Shown here in pieces: positions 18,043-26,240 of a stretch of 34,371 nt of DNA (the stretch's first letter is position 1; each line of letters begins with the position of its first letter). The stretch covers positions 1-34,371 of the forward strand of contig URWP01000004.1 in NCBI GenBank assembly GCA_900551645.1. Direction: 5' to 3'. Position numbers and translations under genes: made by a program. The notes under the pieces are model-generated. The model saw only the letters and a program-made list of their open reading frames with translations, was not told where the DNA came from and ran no database searches. This DNA comes from an uncultured Bacteroides sp. (lineage in GTDB: Bacteria > Bacteroidota > Bacteroidia > Bacteroidales > Bacteroidaceae).

Positions 18043-18376
18043 AAATCTTGATATTTCATTTATTTTACATTTGACCTGATGTAAGTTAAAGAGTAACAAT
18101 CGCTAATTTTAAGTAACTGATTGTCAGTGATTGCTGAATACTTAAAAGTAACATTGAATACAACATAGAATCCTTGGCTTACTAAGGATAATTTTCTCAA
18201 TAATGGTTCTTACAGGTTTTCTAAGGTAGGCTAAGACCGGAATAAGTATGGCAGAAATCATAATTTTGCCTGATACGTGAATAAAGCAGTAATGGTGTTT
18301 TTCTTCTTTTCATACAGTAATGTTTTTATAGGTTATTAGATTTCGTGTTCTGTAACTTGGTTACAATACAAATTTA

Positions 18377-18403
18377 GAGAAGCTTTGTAGGATAAAGCCT
18401 CTC
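18377..18403 (-). terminator. Hairpin downstream of the regulator gene
   Basis: GAGAAGCTTT and AAAGCCTCTC form a 10-bp stem with one mismatch and a 7-nt loop. It lies about 120 nt after the regulator stop codon on the minus strand and is followed by TAAATTTG, not a true U-run, so the terminator role is tentative. Confidence 0.4.
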
Positions 18404-18522
18404 GAAATAGAATAAGTAAGTCTGTATGAAAAGTAATTTATCTAATAATTTGATATACTTATAATTATATCTTCTTCTTATTAAGAGTAGATTAAGTGTT
18501 ATATAAGCTATTTTATTGCTTG

Positions 18523-20133
18523 TTATAGATTGAATATTTGTATAGCCAGATCTTTTTTATCAGAAATGGCTTTATTGCGCATCTTCATCCGGTAGTTATA
18601 AACTGTTTGCAGGGAGTAATGAAGGAAACTGGCTATTTTGGAATTGTCGTTGATACCCAAACGTAGTAAAGCATAGATACGTAATTCGGGAGTCAATAAT
18701 TCTCCTTCTTTTACTTTAATCTGCTCTTCAGGACGTAGAAGAGCATTGAAGTCTTTGACAAAATTAGGGAAAATTGTCAGAAAAATCGTATCGAACTGGT
18801 GAATGAAAGTCTTGAGATCTTCGGATTTTCCCTGTTGTTCACTGATGAATTTGGAAAGGTCAGAAAGATGCCCGGAAGTTGCTATTCGATTCAGTTGTTT
18901 GTATAGTGTATGTTGTTTCTGGATATATTCCGAACAGAGATTGAATAACATGCCGATGTATTCTTCTTTGATATGGTCTTTCTCTATAATCTGTTGATTC
19001 ATTTGTTGCAGGTGCTCTGAAGCGATACGTAACTGGTCACATTGTTCTTTTAAGGTTGTTTTGGCTTCATTTAATCGTTTGTTTTTTGTGTAGATAATGA
19101 AACAGGCAATAATTAATAATAAAGTGACGGCTGATAAAAAAGTAATTAATAGCAGAGAGGTTTGTTTTTCTTCTGCTACACGTTGGCGGTTGCCTGCACT
19201 GATAATGGGGAGGTAATTGGCAATATCCTCGAACCGGTAACGTGCCTTTCCGAAGCTAATATCTTCAAGGGCTCTGGATATATAGATATATGCCCGTTCG
19301 ATGTCACCTTGATAATAGAGTAACATGGCAAGAGTTTGTAAGGACATATATACTTTTTTAGCATCTTTCAAATCGGTAATAGATGAAAGAATCAAGTAAT
19401 GTCTACCTTTAATGGTATCATTCTTTTCTAAATAAAGGCTTGCTAATGAATATTCCAGACGAGCTTTATCATTTTCATACTTATCGTTCTGATAAGCTTT
19501 TTCCAATAGTCTGATAGCTTCATCCGTTTTACCCTGATATTGTAACTGAAGACTATAATTCGAGATGTATGAATAAGTATCTGGCTTGGCATGTGTGAGA
19601 GCCTGTTGGGTGTAATAAGCCATTTTCTCCCGATATATGTTTTTTTGTTGGGGGGTAGTAGCTTCGTTATATAACGATAAATATATGGTATGAAAGAGGT
19701 AACAACCGTATTTATCTGATTCCAATTGATTTTCATCGTTCATTTGTTCCAGTAGTTCCCGCGCCTCGTTGTAGTAGCCCATTTTGTTCAATACATCGGC
19801 TTTATTCATGACCGCTTTCCGATAACTTTCTTCATTCAGTTGTTTTCCGAGTTGTATCCGTTGTTCGGCAATGCTGAGGGCTTGGTCTGTTCGGTAGGAA
19901 CGGTATAATTCGAATAAATCTCCTAATGCTTCGAATTGTAGCTGGGGATTGTCTGCCGTAAAAAAGACTTTTTGGTTGGCTGTTTTTATTTTATCTTCCA
20001 TATACTGCTCATAAATCTTTTGGTCTTTTAATACTTTATCCAATTCCATTAAAAGTTCTTTATCATTGTTTGCGGATATGGAATTGTATAATGCCTGAAA
20101 GAAAAGCAGAGAGAAAATAATATAGAATTTCAT
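18523..20133 (-). CDS. TPR-transmembrane-HTH regulator (DUF6377-type)
   Basis: 536-aa membrane-bound regulator found beside SusCD loci in Bacteroidota. An N-terminal signal/anchor (about 3-21) leads into a periplasmic helical repeat region of TPR type (about 70-310; for example 'YSLQLQYQGKTDEAIRLLEKAYQ'). One strong membrane helix follows ('LLLITFLSAVTLLLIIACFIIY', about 325-347), then a coiled-coil linker and a cytoplasmic C-terminal domain. The last ~50 residues ('ELRIYALLRLGINDNSKIASFLHYS' region) form a LuxR-like helix-turn-helix. This one-piece layout could sense a periplasmic signal and control the susCD-phosphatase operon, which lies next downstream on the same strand. Direct control is inferred from position. 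Confidence 0.85.
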   Translation of the reverse strand: MKFYIIFSLLFFQALYNSISANNDKELLMELDKVLKDQKIYEQYMEDKIKTANQKVFFTADNPQLQFEALGDLFELYRSYRTDQALSIAEQRIQLGKQLNEESYRKAVMNKADVLNKMGYYNEARELLEQMNDENQLESDKYGCYLFHTIYLSLYNEATTPQQKNIYREKMAYYTQQALTHAKPDTYSYISNYSLQLQYQGKTDEAIRLLEKAYQNDKYENDKARLEYSLASLYLEKNDTIKGRHYLILSSITDLKDAKKVYMSLQTLAMLLYYQGDIERAYIYISRALEDISFGKARYRFEDIANYLPIISAGNRQRVAEEKQTSLLLITFLSAVTLLLIIACFIIYTKNKRLNEAKTTLKEQCDQLRIASEHLQQMNQQIIEKDHIKEEYIGMLFNLCSEYIQKQHTLYKQLNRIATSGHLSDLSKFISEQQGKSEDLKTFIHQFDTIFLTIFPNFVKDFNALLRPEEQIKVKEGELLTPELRIYALLRLGINDNSKIASFLHYSLQTVYNYRMKMRNKAISDKKDLAIQIFNL

Positions 20134-20327
20134 AGTATATAAATCTTTAAATGGTTTCGCTAATTTAAAAATAAATTATTAGAAGTCTTGAAAGAAATAG
20201 CTAAAATGATTCTATAAATTTGTAGATAAGGTCTCAGTATATGGATGGTAAAATTTTTTAATGGATTTAATCTGTTGTTAAGAATAGATGCTAGCGGTTA
20301 TGACATGGTTACATTTCATCTGAGGAT

Positions 20328-21083
20328 TTATTTCTTATAAAGCAGGCGTGCTACGAACCCTATATGATGGGTAATGGTAGTAAGATATCCGTAGTGTTTA
20401 CACATGATACGGAAACGTTCCTTCAGTGAAGCTTTGTGATTGCGTGTTGTCATGCCTTCGTTCAAATAGTCTATGAGAGTCAGATGCGTGTTATGTAATA
20501 CCTTACTTTTCTTCATGATTCGGATACACCAGTCGAAATCGGCTGAGAAGCGGTAGCGGAGGTCATACGGTTCTACCAAATCTCGGCGGGCAAAGAAAGC
20601 CTGATGGCAGACCAGCATACCATGTTGGAAACTTTTCCAAGTCAAATGTTCTGGTGTTGAGAGCCGGCGCATACGCAGAAAATGTCCTTCTTCGTCTACG
20701 ATGGCTGTTTCGCCATATAATACATCTGGCAATGTATTATTCACCGCTATCGAATGTACCATCTGTTGTAAGGTATCATCTTCATGAAAGGCATCTCCGG
20801 CATTCAGGAAACAGATATAATCGCCTGTAGCCATTCGTATACCTTTATTCATGGCATCATACAATCCCTGGTCAGGTTCACTGACTACCTGCTGGATCAT
20901 ACTCCGGTATTGGTTGATAATGTTAAGTGTATTATCAGTCGAACCTCCATCTACCAGAATGTATTCTACATTCTTGTAGGTTTGTGTGATGACACTCTGG
21001 ATGGTGTCTTCCAATACCTTACCGGCATTATAGGTAACGGTTATGATGGAAAATTTCGGGTGAAGGTGATGTAGGTTATGCAT
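20328..21083 (-). CDS. Glycosyltransferase family 2 (WcaE-like)
   Basis: 251-aa GT-A transferase. 'FSIITVTYNAGKVLEDTI' begins the domain; 'YILVDGGSTDNT' (about residues 37-48) and 'YICFLNAGDAF' (about 89-99), with an N-A-G-D in place of the DXD, resemble the colanic-acid WcaE/WbbL-type group. 'SADFDWCIRIMKKSK' (about 180-194) carries the ED/D-W acceptor-site motif. The ATG overlaps the end of the preceding GT4 gene by 8 nt, so translation is probably coupled. It is the last gene of the surface-glycan cluster. A weak stem (ATGACATG/CATTTCAT, 20300-20319) follows the stop but has no U-run. Donor sugar unknown. Confidence 0.88.
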   Translation of the reverse strand: MHNLHHLHPKFSIITVTYNAGKVLEDTIQSVITQTYKNVEYILVDGGSTDNTLNIINQYRSMIQQVVSEPDQGLYDAMNKGIRMATGDYICFLNAGDAFHEDDTLQQMVHSIAVNNTLPDVLYGETAIVDEEGHFLRMRRLSTPEHLTWKSFQHGMLVCHQAFFARRDLVEPYDLRYRFSADFDWCIRIMKKSKVLHNTHLTLIDYLNEGMTTRNHKASLKERFRIMCKHYGYLTTITHHIGFVARLLYKK

Positions 21084-22338
21084 TTTTTCCGGTTATCTGA
21101 TTATAGATTTGGATATATTTCATGGCGACGATTCGTTCAGAATAAGTGCTCTCTGCCTTCCGTCTCGCTTGTTCACACAAGCTCCGGTAATTGTTCTCAC
21201 TTAATGACCAGTAGATTCCATTTGCCAGGTCTTCTGCCGATTTGTATTGGGCTACATAGCCATTGTGCAGGTGGTCTATCATCTGTGGAATACCTCCGAT
21301 ATTGAATCCTACACAGGGAATACCACATGACATGGCTTCTACAATGGTGTTAGGCAGATTTTCCATGAGAGAAGGAGTAACGAACAAATCTGTAGCATTA
21401 TAGATTTCGGCAAGTTCTTTTTCTTTTTTTACATAATCCAGGCAATATACAGGGAATGGGAAGAGAGATTCATTTTCCTGAGATGCTTTTCCCACCACCA
21501 CTACTCCCAATTGGCGGACAAAATCCGGATATTGCTTCTGAAGGAGCAGACAGGCTTCTACCAGATAGCTGATTCCTTTTCTTTTATCGGTTGTTTTCAT
21601 CGAACTGAACAACAGTAGCTTCTTGTCGGTCGGTAAGGAAAACTTTTGGCGTGCCTGTAACTTGTCTAGCGGACGGAATAAGTTGGTATTGAGCGGATTG
21701 GGTATATTGGTTACCAGGTGCCCTTGTGTCAGGACACTTTGTCGTGCCAGTCCTTCCAGCCAACGGCTACATGCAATAAACGTCAGATTGGCATTCCGGT
21801 ATATATTTTTTTTTCTGTTGAATACCCGGTAAGAAAGATCATTTTTATGACCTTTATGGAGTAGCGGACATGTATGACACTGTTCGGTATATCGGGTGCA
21901 GGATTCTGCATGATGGCAGATACCCGTGATGGGCCACATATCGTGCATAGTCCAGACAATCGGTTTGCCTGACTCTACGATTTTCCGGATATCTTTCAGG
22001 GAAAGCATGCCTTGGTTAATCCAGTGCAGGTGGATAACATCCGCCTGACGGAATTCCGGCAGAGAGGTTACATCGGTACCAGTGTTGGCAATATCTACAG
22101 CAAAGAGGTTTCCTCTTTTGAAGTGATTGGCCTTCCAGATAATCAGCCGTTCCCAGACAAATTGCCAGATTTTCCGCCACGACTTTTTCAGTGCTACTAC
22201 ACCGACATGGTCCGTCTGTTTATCACGCACTAACATTTTAGCTTTGATCCCGCTGTTTTTCAGTGCTTCTGTCAGGCGGCTGGCTGCGATGGCCGCACCT
22301 CCAATCCGTTCGGATGTATTGATGATAACTACTCTCAT
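21076..22338 (-). CDS. Glycosyltransferase family 4 (GT-B fold)
   Basis: 420-aa GT-B enzyme for LPS or other surface glycan. The N-terminal domain has the glycine-rich 'SERIGGAAIAASRLTEAL' (residues 9-26). The C-terminal domain has 'MKTTDKRKGISYLVEA' and the EX7E motif E326-NLPNTIV-E334. A four-cysteine cluster, C141, C147, C154 and C157, sits in an insert ('CHHAESCTRYTEQCHTCPLL') seen in some Bacteroidota GT4 proteins and could bind zinc. The start at 22338 is set by the -7 box at 22355-22362 and by the typical 'MRVVIINTSE' beginning; the frame runs open further upstream but has no homology there. It overlaps the next GT2 gene by 8 nt. Confidence 0.9.
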   Translation of the reverse strand: MRVVIINTSERIGGAAIAASRLTEALKNSGIKAKMLVRDKQTDHVGVVALKKSWRKIWQFVWERLIIWKANHFKRGNLFAVDIANTGTDVTSLPEFRQADVIHLHWINQGMLSLKDIRKIVESGKPIVWTMHDMWPITGICHHAESCTRYTEQCHTCPLLHKGHKNDLSYRVFNRKKNIYRNANLTFIACSRWLEGLARQSVLTQGHLVTNIPNPLNTNLFRPLDKLQARQKFSLPTDKKLLLFSSMKTTDKRKGISYLVEACLLLQKQYPDFVRQLGVVVVGKASQENESLFPFPVYCLDYVKKEKELAEIYNATDLFVTPSLMENLPNTIVEAMSCGIPCVGFNIGGIPQMIDHLHNGYVAQYKSAEDLANGIYWSLSENNYRSLCEQARRKAESTYSERIVAMKYIQIYNQITGKNA

Positions 22339-22354
22339 GCTTCCTAAATTTTTG

Positions 22355-22362
22355 CAAAGGTA
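22355..22362 (-). promoter_or_regulatory. -7 box (TACCTTTG), internal promoter of the glycan cluster
   Basis: The minus strand reads TACCTTTG only 16 nt before the GT4 ATG, giving a very short leader. It lies in the 94-nt gap after the upstream transferase gene, so the last two genes can be expressed independently. Confidence 0.65.
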
Positions 22363-22432
22363 GATTTTTTTCTTGAACGCAGGAAAGCGAATTCTGTGAG
22401 ATTTACACTTTTTCTTATGAAAAACTAATTGC

Positions 22433-23344
22433 TTAAGCTCCAAAATCACCACGTAAAGTCCGTTTGATACGCCGGATAGCTTTAGCCCAGAAACAATTGG
22501 TACGGTGATAATAACGTGCAAATGCTCGACGGGCTTCCTTGTTTTCTGTAATAGGGGAGATGGGAATAACCGGAAGCGGTTGTTCCCATAGGGTAGAACC
22601 GTATAGATTTCCTCCCCCGCAGTTAGTACCGCTACCATCGAATCCGGTATTCTGTACCAATGATTTTCCTACATTCAGCGAAAGAATATCGGCCAGAAAA
22701 AGGCTGGCATTCCAACGGATAGCCCAGGAATTGTTGAGTCCGGCTATCTGTCGGCGAAGCATACGGGTGAACGGATAATTGCCGTCGAAATCGAAGGTAC
22801 GGGTCAGTTTTTGCCGTTCCAGTGCTTCCAGCAGTTCCTGTCCATTCGGATTGAAATGTTTCCAGGCTCGTTCCCAGGTAGCCCATCCCCAGCTCCCTGT
22901 CCATTTGATGAGAAAAGTATCTGGTAGAGAAAGGTCTTGTGTAAAATCGCAGGCCTGTATGTGTCCCACCCGTTCTTCGTCTTTGTAGGTTTCAAGAGCT
23001 TCATTCATGAACTGTAAGAAATAAGGAGAAACCACCAGGTCGTCTTCCAGTACGATAACCCGTCCGTATTTCGTTAGCTGGGTAGTTACGCCATCAATAA
23101 TGTTTCGGGCAAGTCCCCAGTTCTCGGTACGTTCTATCAGGGTAATATCCCCGAATCCTTTCAGTGAACGAAGATAGCTCCTCACTTCTTCTACGTGTGG
23201 ACGGTCTGTTTCGTTACGGGCTTGATCAGCATAAATAATCAACGGACTCTCGGCTGCTTCACGATTGGTAAGCAGCGAGGTAATCAGCCGGCGGGTATGC
23301 TCCGGACGATTGTAAACAAACAGAAGGATAGGGGCGTAAGTCAT
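22433..23344 (-). CDS. Glycosyltransferase, GT-A fold (GNT-I/GT2-like)
   Basis: 303-aa transferase. It opens 'YAPILLFVYNRPEHTRRLITSL', a typical start of GT2-related proteins in O-antigen clusters. It carries 'RVIVLEDDLVVSP' (about residues 93-105), an E-D-D metal-binding motif as in N-acetylglucosaminyltransferase I-like domains, then 'GSWGWATWERAWKHF' (about 150-164), a conserved acceptor-side segment of this group. No membrane segment is seen. The start overlaps the stop of the preceding GT2 by 4 nt (ATGA). Assigning an exact CAZy family is uncertain; the general transferase call is firm. Confidence 0.8.
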   Translation of the reverse strand: MTYAPILLFVYNRPEHTRRLITSLLTNREAAESPLIIYADQARNETDRPHVEEVRSYLRSLKGFGDITLIERTENWGLARNIIDGVTTQLTKYGRVIVLEDDLVVSPYFLQFMNEALETYKDEERVGHIQACDFTQDLSLPDTFLIKWTGSWGWATWERAWKHFNPNGQELLEALERQKLTRTFDFDGNYPFTRMLRRQIAGLNNSWAIRWNASLFLADILSLNVGKSLVQNTGFDGSGTNCGGGNLYGSTLWEQPLPVIPISPITENKEARRAFARYYHRTNCFWAKAIRRIKRTLRGDFGA

Positions 23345-24240
23345 GGTTTCAGAAAATTGGGATTAAGTTGTTTGGTTTGTTTACGGATACGACAGATGTC
23401 AGGAGTCTGGCTGAGCAATCCGGACACGATGCCTGCATATCCTTTGGCGTATGTCCATTGCCTTTTCAGCAGGGAAGTAGCTAATTTCTTTATTCCTGCC
23501 AATACACCATAGGCAAACGCCTGAATGAAGTTGTAATTGATGTTGGCGTATTCAGAGAGCAGGTATACACGTTCTGCCCGCATGAATCCTTCCAACGATA
23601 CTTTCCGGAATTCCCGGTCATGGCATCCGAATACAGTAGGCAGATATCCTATCCGGTAACCGTGGAAATGTATTCGGTTGACATAGTCTTTATCTTCACC
23701 GTAATGATAGAATAAAGAAGAAAATCCTCCTATTTTTTTCAGGACTCCTGTAGGGATGAACCAGAAGGCGGCATTAATGAAAGGACATTCTGTGAGTCTG
23801 TTTTCTGTCGGTAGATTATTCCGGCTGTTCACTTGTGTATACGAAGCGAATCCTTTTTCCAGTTCACTTCCTGTTCCGTTCAGGTGTACAGGAGAAAGGA
23901 TAGCGTAATCCGGATGTTTGATGGATTCATGAGCCAGGTTCCCTAGGGTTTGGGGGTCTATCCATGCGTCCTGATTAAGCAGGAACACCGCATCATAGCC
24001 CTCTTTCAGGGCTATCTGCATACCGATATTGTTCGCTTTGCCGAATCCCAGATTGCCATGATTTTCTATCAGTCGTATCTGAGGATAATTTTTACGGAGA
24101 ATTTCCACTGTCCGGTCGCTTGAACCGTTGTCAATAACGATGGTATCTGTTTGTTGTAAAGAATCCTTCAGACTTCCCAGACATCGGTCTATCCAGAGCT
24201 CGAAGTTATAGGAGACAATGATAGTCAGTATTTTCATCAT
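23341..24240 (-). CDS. Glycosyltransferase family 2 (WbbL/rhamnosyltransferase-like)
   Basis: 299-aa GT2. 'KILTIIVSYNFELWIDRCLGS' begins the Rossmann-like domain; 'TIVIDNGSSDRTVEIL' (about residues 33-48), 'NHGNLGFGKANNIGM' (about 59-73) and 'FLLNQDAWIDP' (about 87-97, DXD equivalent) match the WbbL/RfbN group, many of which transfer rhamnose. 'HYGEDKDYVNRIHFHGY' (about 198-214) is the conserved ED acceptor motif. A double ATG leaves the start at 24240 or one codon later. It lies 22 nt after the preceding gene and couples to the next by ATGA. The rhamnose assignment is only by analogy. Confidence 0.9.
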   Translation of the reverse strand: MMKILTIIVSYNFELWIDRCLGSLKDSLQQTDTIVIDNGSSDRTVEILRKNYPQIRLIENHGNLGFGKANNIGMQIALKEGYDAVFLLNQDAWIDPQTLGNLAHESIKHPDYAILSPVHLNGTGSELEKGFASYTQVNSRNNLPTENRLTECPFINAAFWFIPTGVLKKIGGFSSLFYHYGEDKDYVNRIHFHGYRIGYLPTVFGCHDREFRKVSLEGFMRAERVYLLSEYANINYNFIQAFAYGVLAGIKKLATSLLKRQWTYAKGYAGIVSGLLSQTPDICRIRKQTKQLNPNFLKP

Positions 24241-24262
24241 AATAATTGTATATGCGATAGCT

Positions 24263-25267
24263 TTATTTGATTTTCATCCATAGGGTGGTCAGTCTGTCTC
24301 TTATCCGTTTCTTCAGGCTGATGCAGGGGATACCGGTATAGCTGCCTGCCTTCTGCCAGAATACGTTTTCGTTTGTTATGTCGTTGTCTTTTCCTATCAA
24401 CTTATAGAGTTGATAGAGCCCCCGTTTTTTTTCATAGGGCAAGTGCCATACAGAAATATTCTCGTCACCCGGTTGTACGTTATTGAAGTGTGGGGTAGTC
24501 CACATACGTTTTACATATCGGTTGGCGATTGTATTACGGATGTGCAGGTGTTCGGCCAGCAAACTCAACAGGTGTGCCTCCTCGTTCAGCTTGAATGGGT
24601 GTTTCCGTCCATATTCGAGGTTGAAAGTCCATAACTCAGGAAAGGCTTTATTGATTCGGTCAATTACGTCTTTACGGAAAGCTACGAATTCCCCTCCATA
24701 ATAGGTTATCGGGTTCATTTCTTTCTTTCCGTAGCAAGCTCGGTATAATTCTTCCATTTGGGGTAAGGTGATACCATTGATGATATGCTTTCTGTCGGTT
24801 ATGAACTCATAAAGGGCACTTCCGTTTTTCCGAACCTCTTCGAAGAGCGGAGCCAGGGAAGTATGACACAGACAGTCTGCGTCGCTTATCAGCAGAGTAT
24901 CTTTCTCTTTCATGCGGTTTCCCATGTATTTCAGGATGTCATACAGGTAAAACTGGTTCTGCCAGGCTGTATACCAATCTTTGGGTGGCTTGCAGGTGTA
25001 AGGCAATGTCACTATCTCTACATTCAGTTTCCGGAACAGTCGGATAAGGTAACCGGGTAAATTCTCCGGAGTCAGATTTGTAAAGAAGATACATTGGGCA
25101 TCCGGATTGTAATGTTTAAAGGTTACAAAGAAAGGTACTTGTATCTGCATGTAGATGGAGTGTACAAGTGAGGAACTTCCTTTCTGCCCCAGTTGAGGGT
25201 AGAAGCTGGCTTCCTCTTCTGATTCCTTGTAAAACCACGTAGCGATATAGTTGACTGGTTGTTTCAT
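24263..25267 (-). CDS. Putative glycosyltransferase of unrecognised family
   Basis: 334-aa soluble protein that I cannot place in a named family. A motif 'DTLLISDADCLC' (about residues 132-143) with D-A-D resembles the DXD of GT-A nucleotide-sugar transferases. 'TYYGGEFVAFRKDVI' (about 187-201) resembles the 'FNAGV/GGEF' acceptor segment of GT8-like enzymes, and a late conserved-looking His occurs in 'ENISVWHLPYEK'. There is no signal peptide or membrane span. Its setting, 1 nt after one GT2 and 22 nt before another, supports a role in the same glycan. It could be a GT8/GT-A relative with an unusual N-terminus. Confidence 0.65.
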   Translation of the reverse strand: MKQPVNYIATWFYKESEEEASFYPQLGQKGSSSLVHSIYMQIQVPFFVTFKHYNPDAQCIFFTNLTPENLPGYLIRLFRKLNVEIVTLPYTCKPPKDWYTAWQNQFYLYDILKYMGNRMKEKDTLLISDADCLCHTSLAPLFEEVRKNGSALYEFITDRKHIINGITLPQMEELYRACYGKKEMNPITYYGGEFVAFRKDVIDRINKAFPELWTFNLEYGRKHPFKLNEEAHLLSLLAEHLHIRNTIANRYVKRMWTTPHFNNVQPGDENISVWHLPYEKKRGLYQLYKLIGKDNDITNENVFWQKAGSYTGIPCISLKKRIRDRLTTLWMKIK

Positions 25268-25268
25268 G

Positions 25269-26237
25269 TCATTTTATTGTTTGGTCAGTTCCTTTACCAC
25301 CCGGTTGATTCAGGCGTTTATTGATTTCGTACAGGCTCATTCCTGTGATACTGGCAAACAAGGTTACCAGCAACGAGGTATATAGTTTCTTTTGGAAAGG
25401 CAAGATACAAAAAGCTTTCCAGAATTCCCGTATTCCCAGTCTGTATTTATGAGCCAATATGGCTCCTGACATGCGGCGTTTGTGCCAGGAGGACAAAAAC
25501 AGCCGGATTCCCGGTTTCTGGCTTGCTTTCCGGTAGATCTCATTAAACATGTTGTCCAGTGGATCGTCCTTCAGAATGGGACGGTGGCTTTTGTTGCTAC
25601 CGGTTGTCAGATAATAAATGGAGGTAGGTTTCCGGCAATAAGCAAATTCACATACGGCTTGTAGGCGGGCCAGTGTCAGAATATCTTCACCAGACGGAAT
25701 ACCTACCGGAAAGCCCCCGATGGATTGGATGATTTCTTTTCTGACGGCATACGCACTGGTCTGCATCGGAAAATCTGTTCCCGATGCCAGTTCGTAATAG
25801 TTGTCGAGTATACCATCTTCTCCCGTGAAGTGGAACTTTTCGGGTATGATGGGAAGCCGTGGTTTTTCACCCTTTCGTAGAAAATAATAGGAGGTTCCGA
25901 ATACACCACACCGAGGAAAAGTATGATACAGCCGGATGATAGTGTCCAGATGGTCGGGCATCCATTCGTCATCAGCATCCAGAAAGGCAATCAGTCCGTA
26001 TCGGGCTTCTCGGATACCGGTATTTCGTGCCGCTGACACTCCACCGTTTGCTTGTCGGATGAGGCGGATGTGCGGAAGGTGGAACGCTGTTACCCGTTGA
26101 GGCCCGTCGTCTGTTGACCCATCGTCTACTACTACTATTTCGAACTCCTGGAAAGTCTGGTTCAGTACGGAGTGTATACTTCGTTCGATGTAGGCTGCAC
26201 CGTTATATAGAGGGATGATGACACTGACCATAGGCAT
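25269..26237 (-). CDS. Glycosyltransferase family 2
   Basis: 322-aa GT2. 'MVSVIIPLYNGAAYIERSIHSV' opens the domain; 'VVVDDGSTDDG' (about residues 35-45) and 'GLIAFLDADDEWMP' (about 85-98) supply the nucleotide-binding aspartate and the DXD. A hydrophobic stretch near the C-terminus ('LYTSLLVTLFASITGMSLYEI') may attach it to the membrane. It starts 3 nt after the flippase gene and ends 1 nt before the next gene's ATG, a compact operon arrangement. It probably adds one residue of the lipid-linked unit exported by the flippase; the sugar is unknown. Confidence 0.9.
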   Translation of the reverse strand: MPMVSVIIPLYNGAAYIERSIHSVLNQTFQEFEIVVVDDGSTDDGPQRVTAFHLPHIRLIRQANGGVSAARNTGIREARYGLIAFLDADDEWMPDHLDTIIRLYHTFPRCGVFGTSYYFLRKGEKPRLPIIPEKFHFTGEDGILDNYYELASGTDFPMQTSAYAVRKEIIQSIGGFPVGIPSGEDILTLARLQAVCEFAYCRKPTSIYYLTTGSNKSHRPILKDDPLDNMFNEIYRKASQKPGIRLFLSSWHKRRMSGAILAHKYRLGIREFWKAFCILPFQKKLYTSLLVTLFASITGMSLYEINKRLNQPGGKGTDQTIK

Positions 26238-26240
26238 AGT

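Larger units (their letters stand above)
17998..18522 (-). other. 525-nt regulator-susC intergenic region
   Basis: AT-rich spacer with no convincing gene. It contains the susC -7 box at 18035-18042 and a hairpin at 18377-18403. Any operator for the neighbouring HTH regulator would be expected here, but I see no clear symmetric operator. Confidence 0.6.

Noticed and set aside
18172..18191. Short inverted repeat ATCCTT/AAGGAT in the susC upstream region
   Set aside because: A 6-bp stem with an 8-nt loop is expected by chance in AT-rich DNA; no evidence that it is an operator.
20300..20319. Stem ATGACATG/CATTTCAT after the last glycosyltransferase gene
   Set aside because: Only 8 bp with a mismatch and no U-run; too weak to call a terminator.
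22339..22638. Upstream in-frame extension of the GT4 gene
   Set aside because: It overlaps the preceding transferase gene in another frame and crosses the -7 box at 22355-22362; GT4 similarity starts at MRVVIINTSE.
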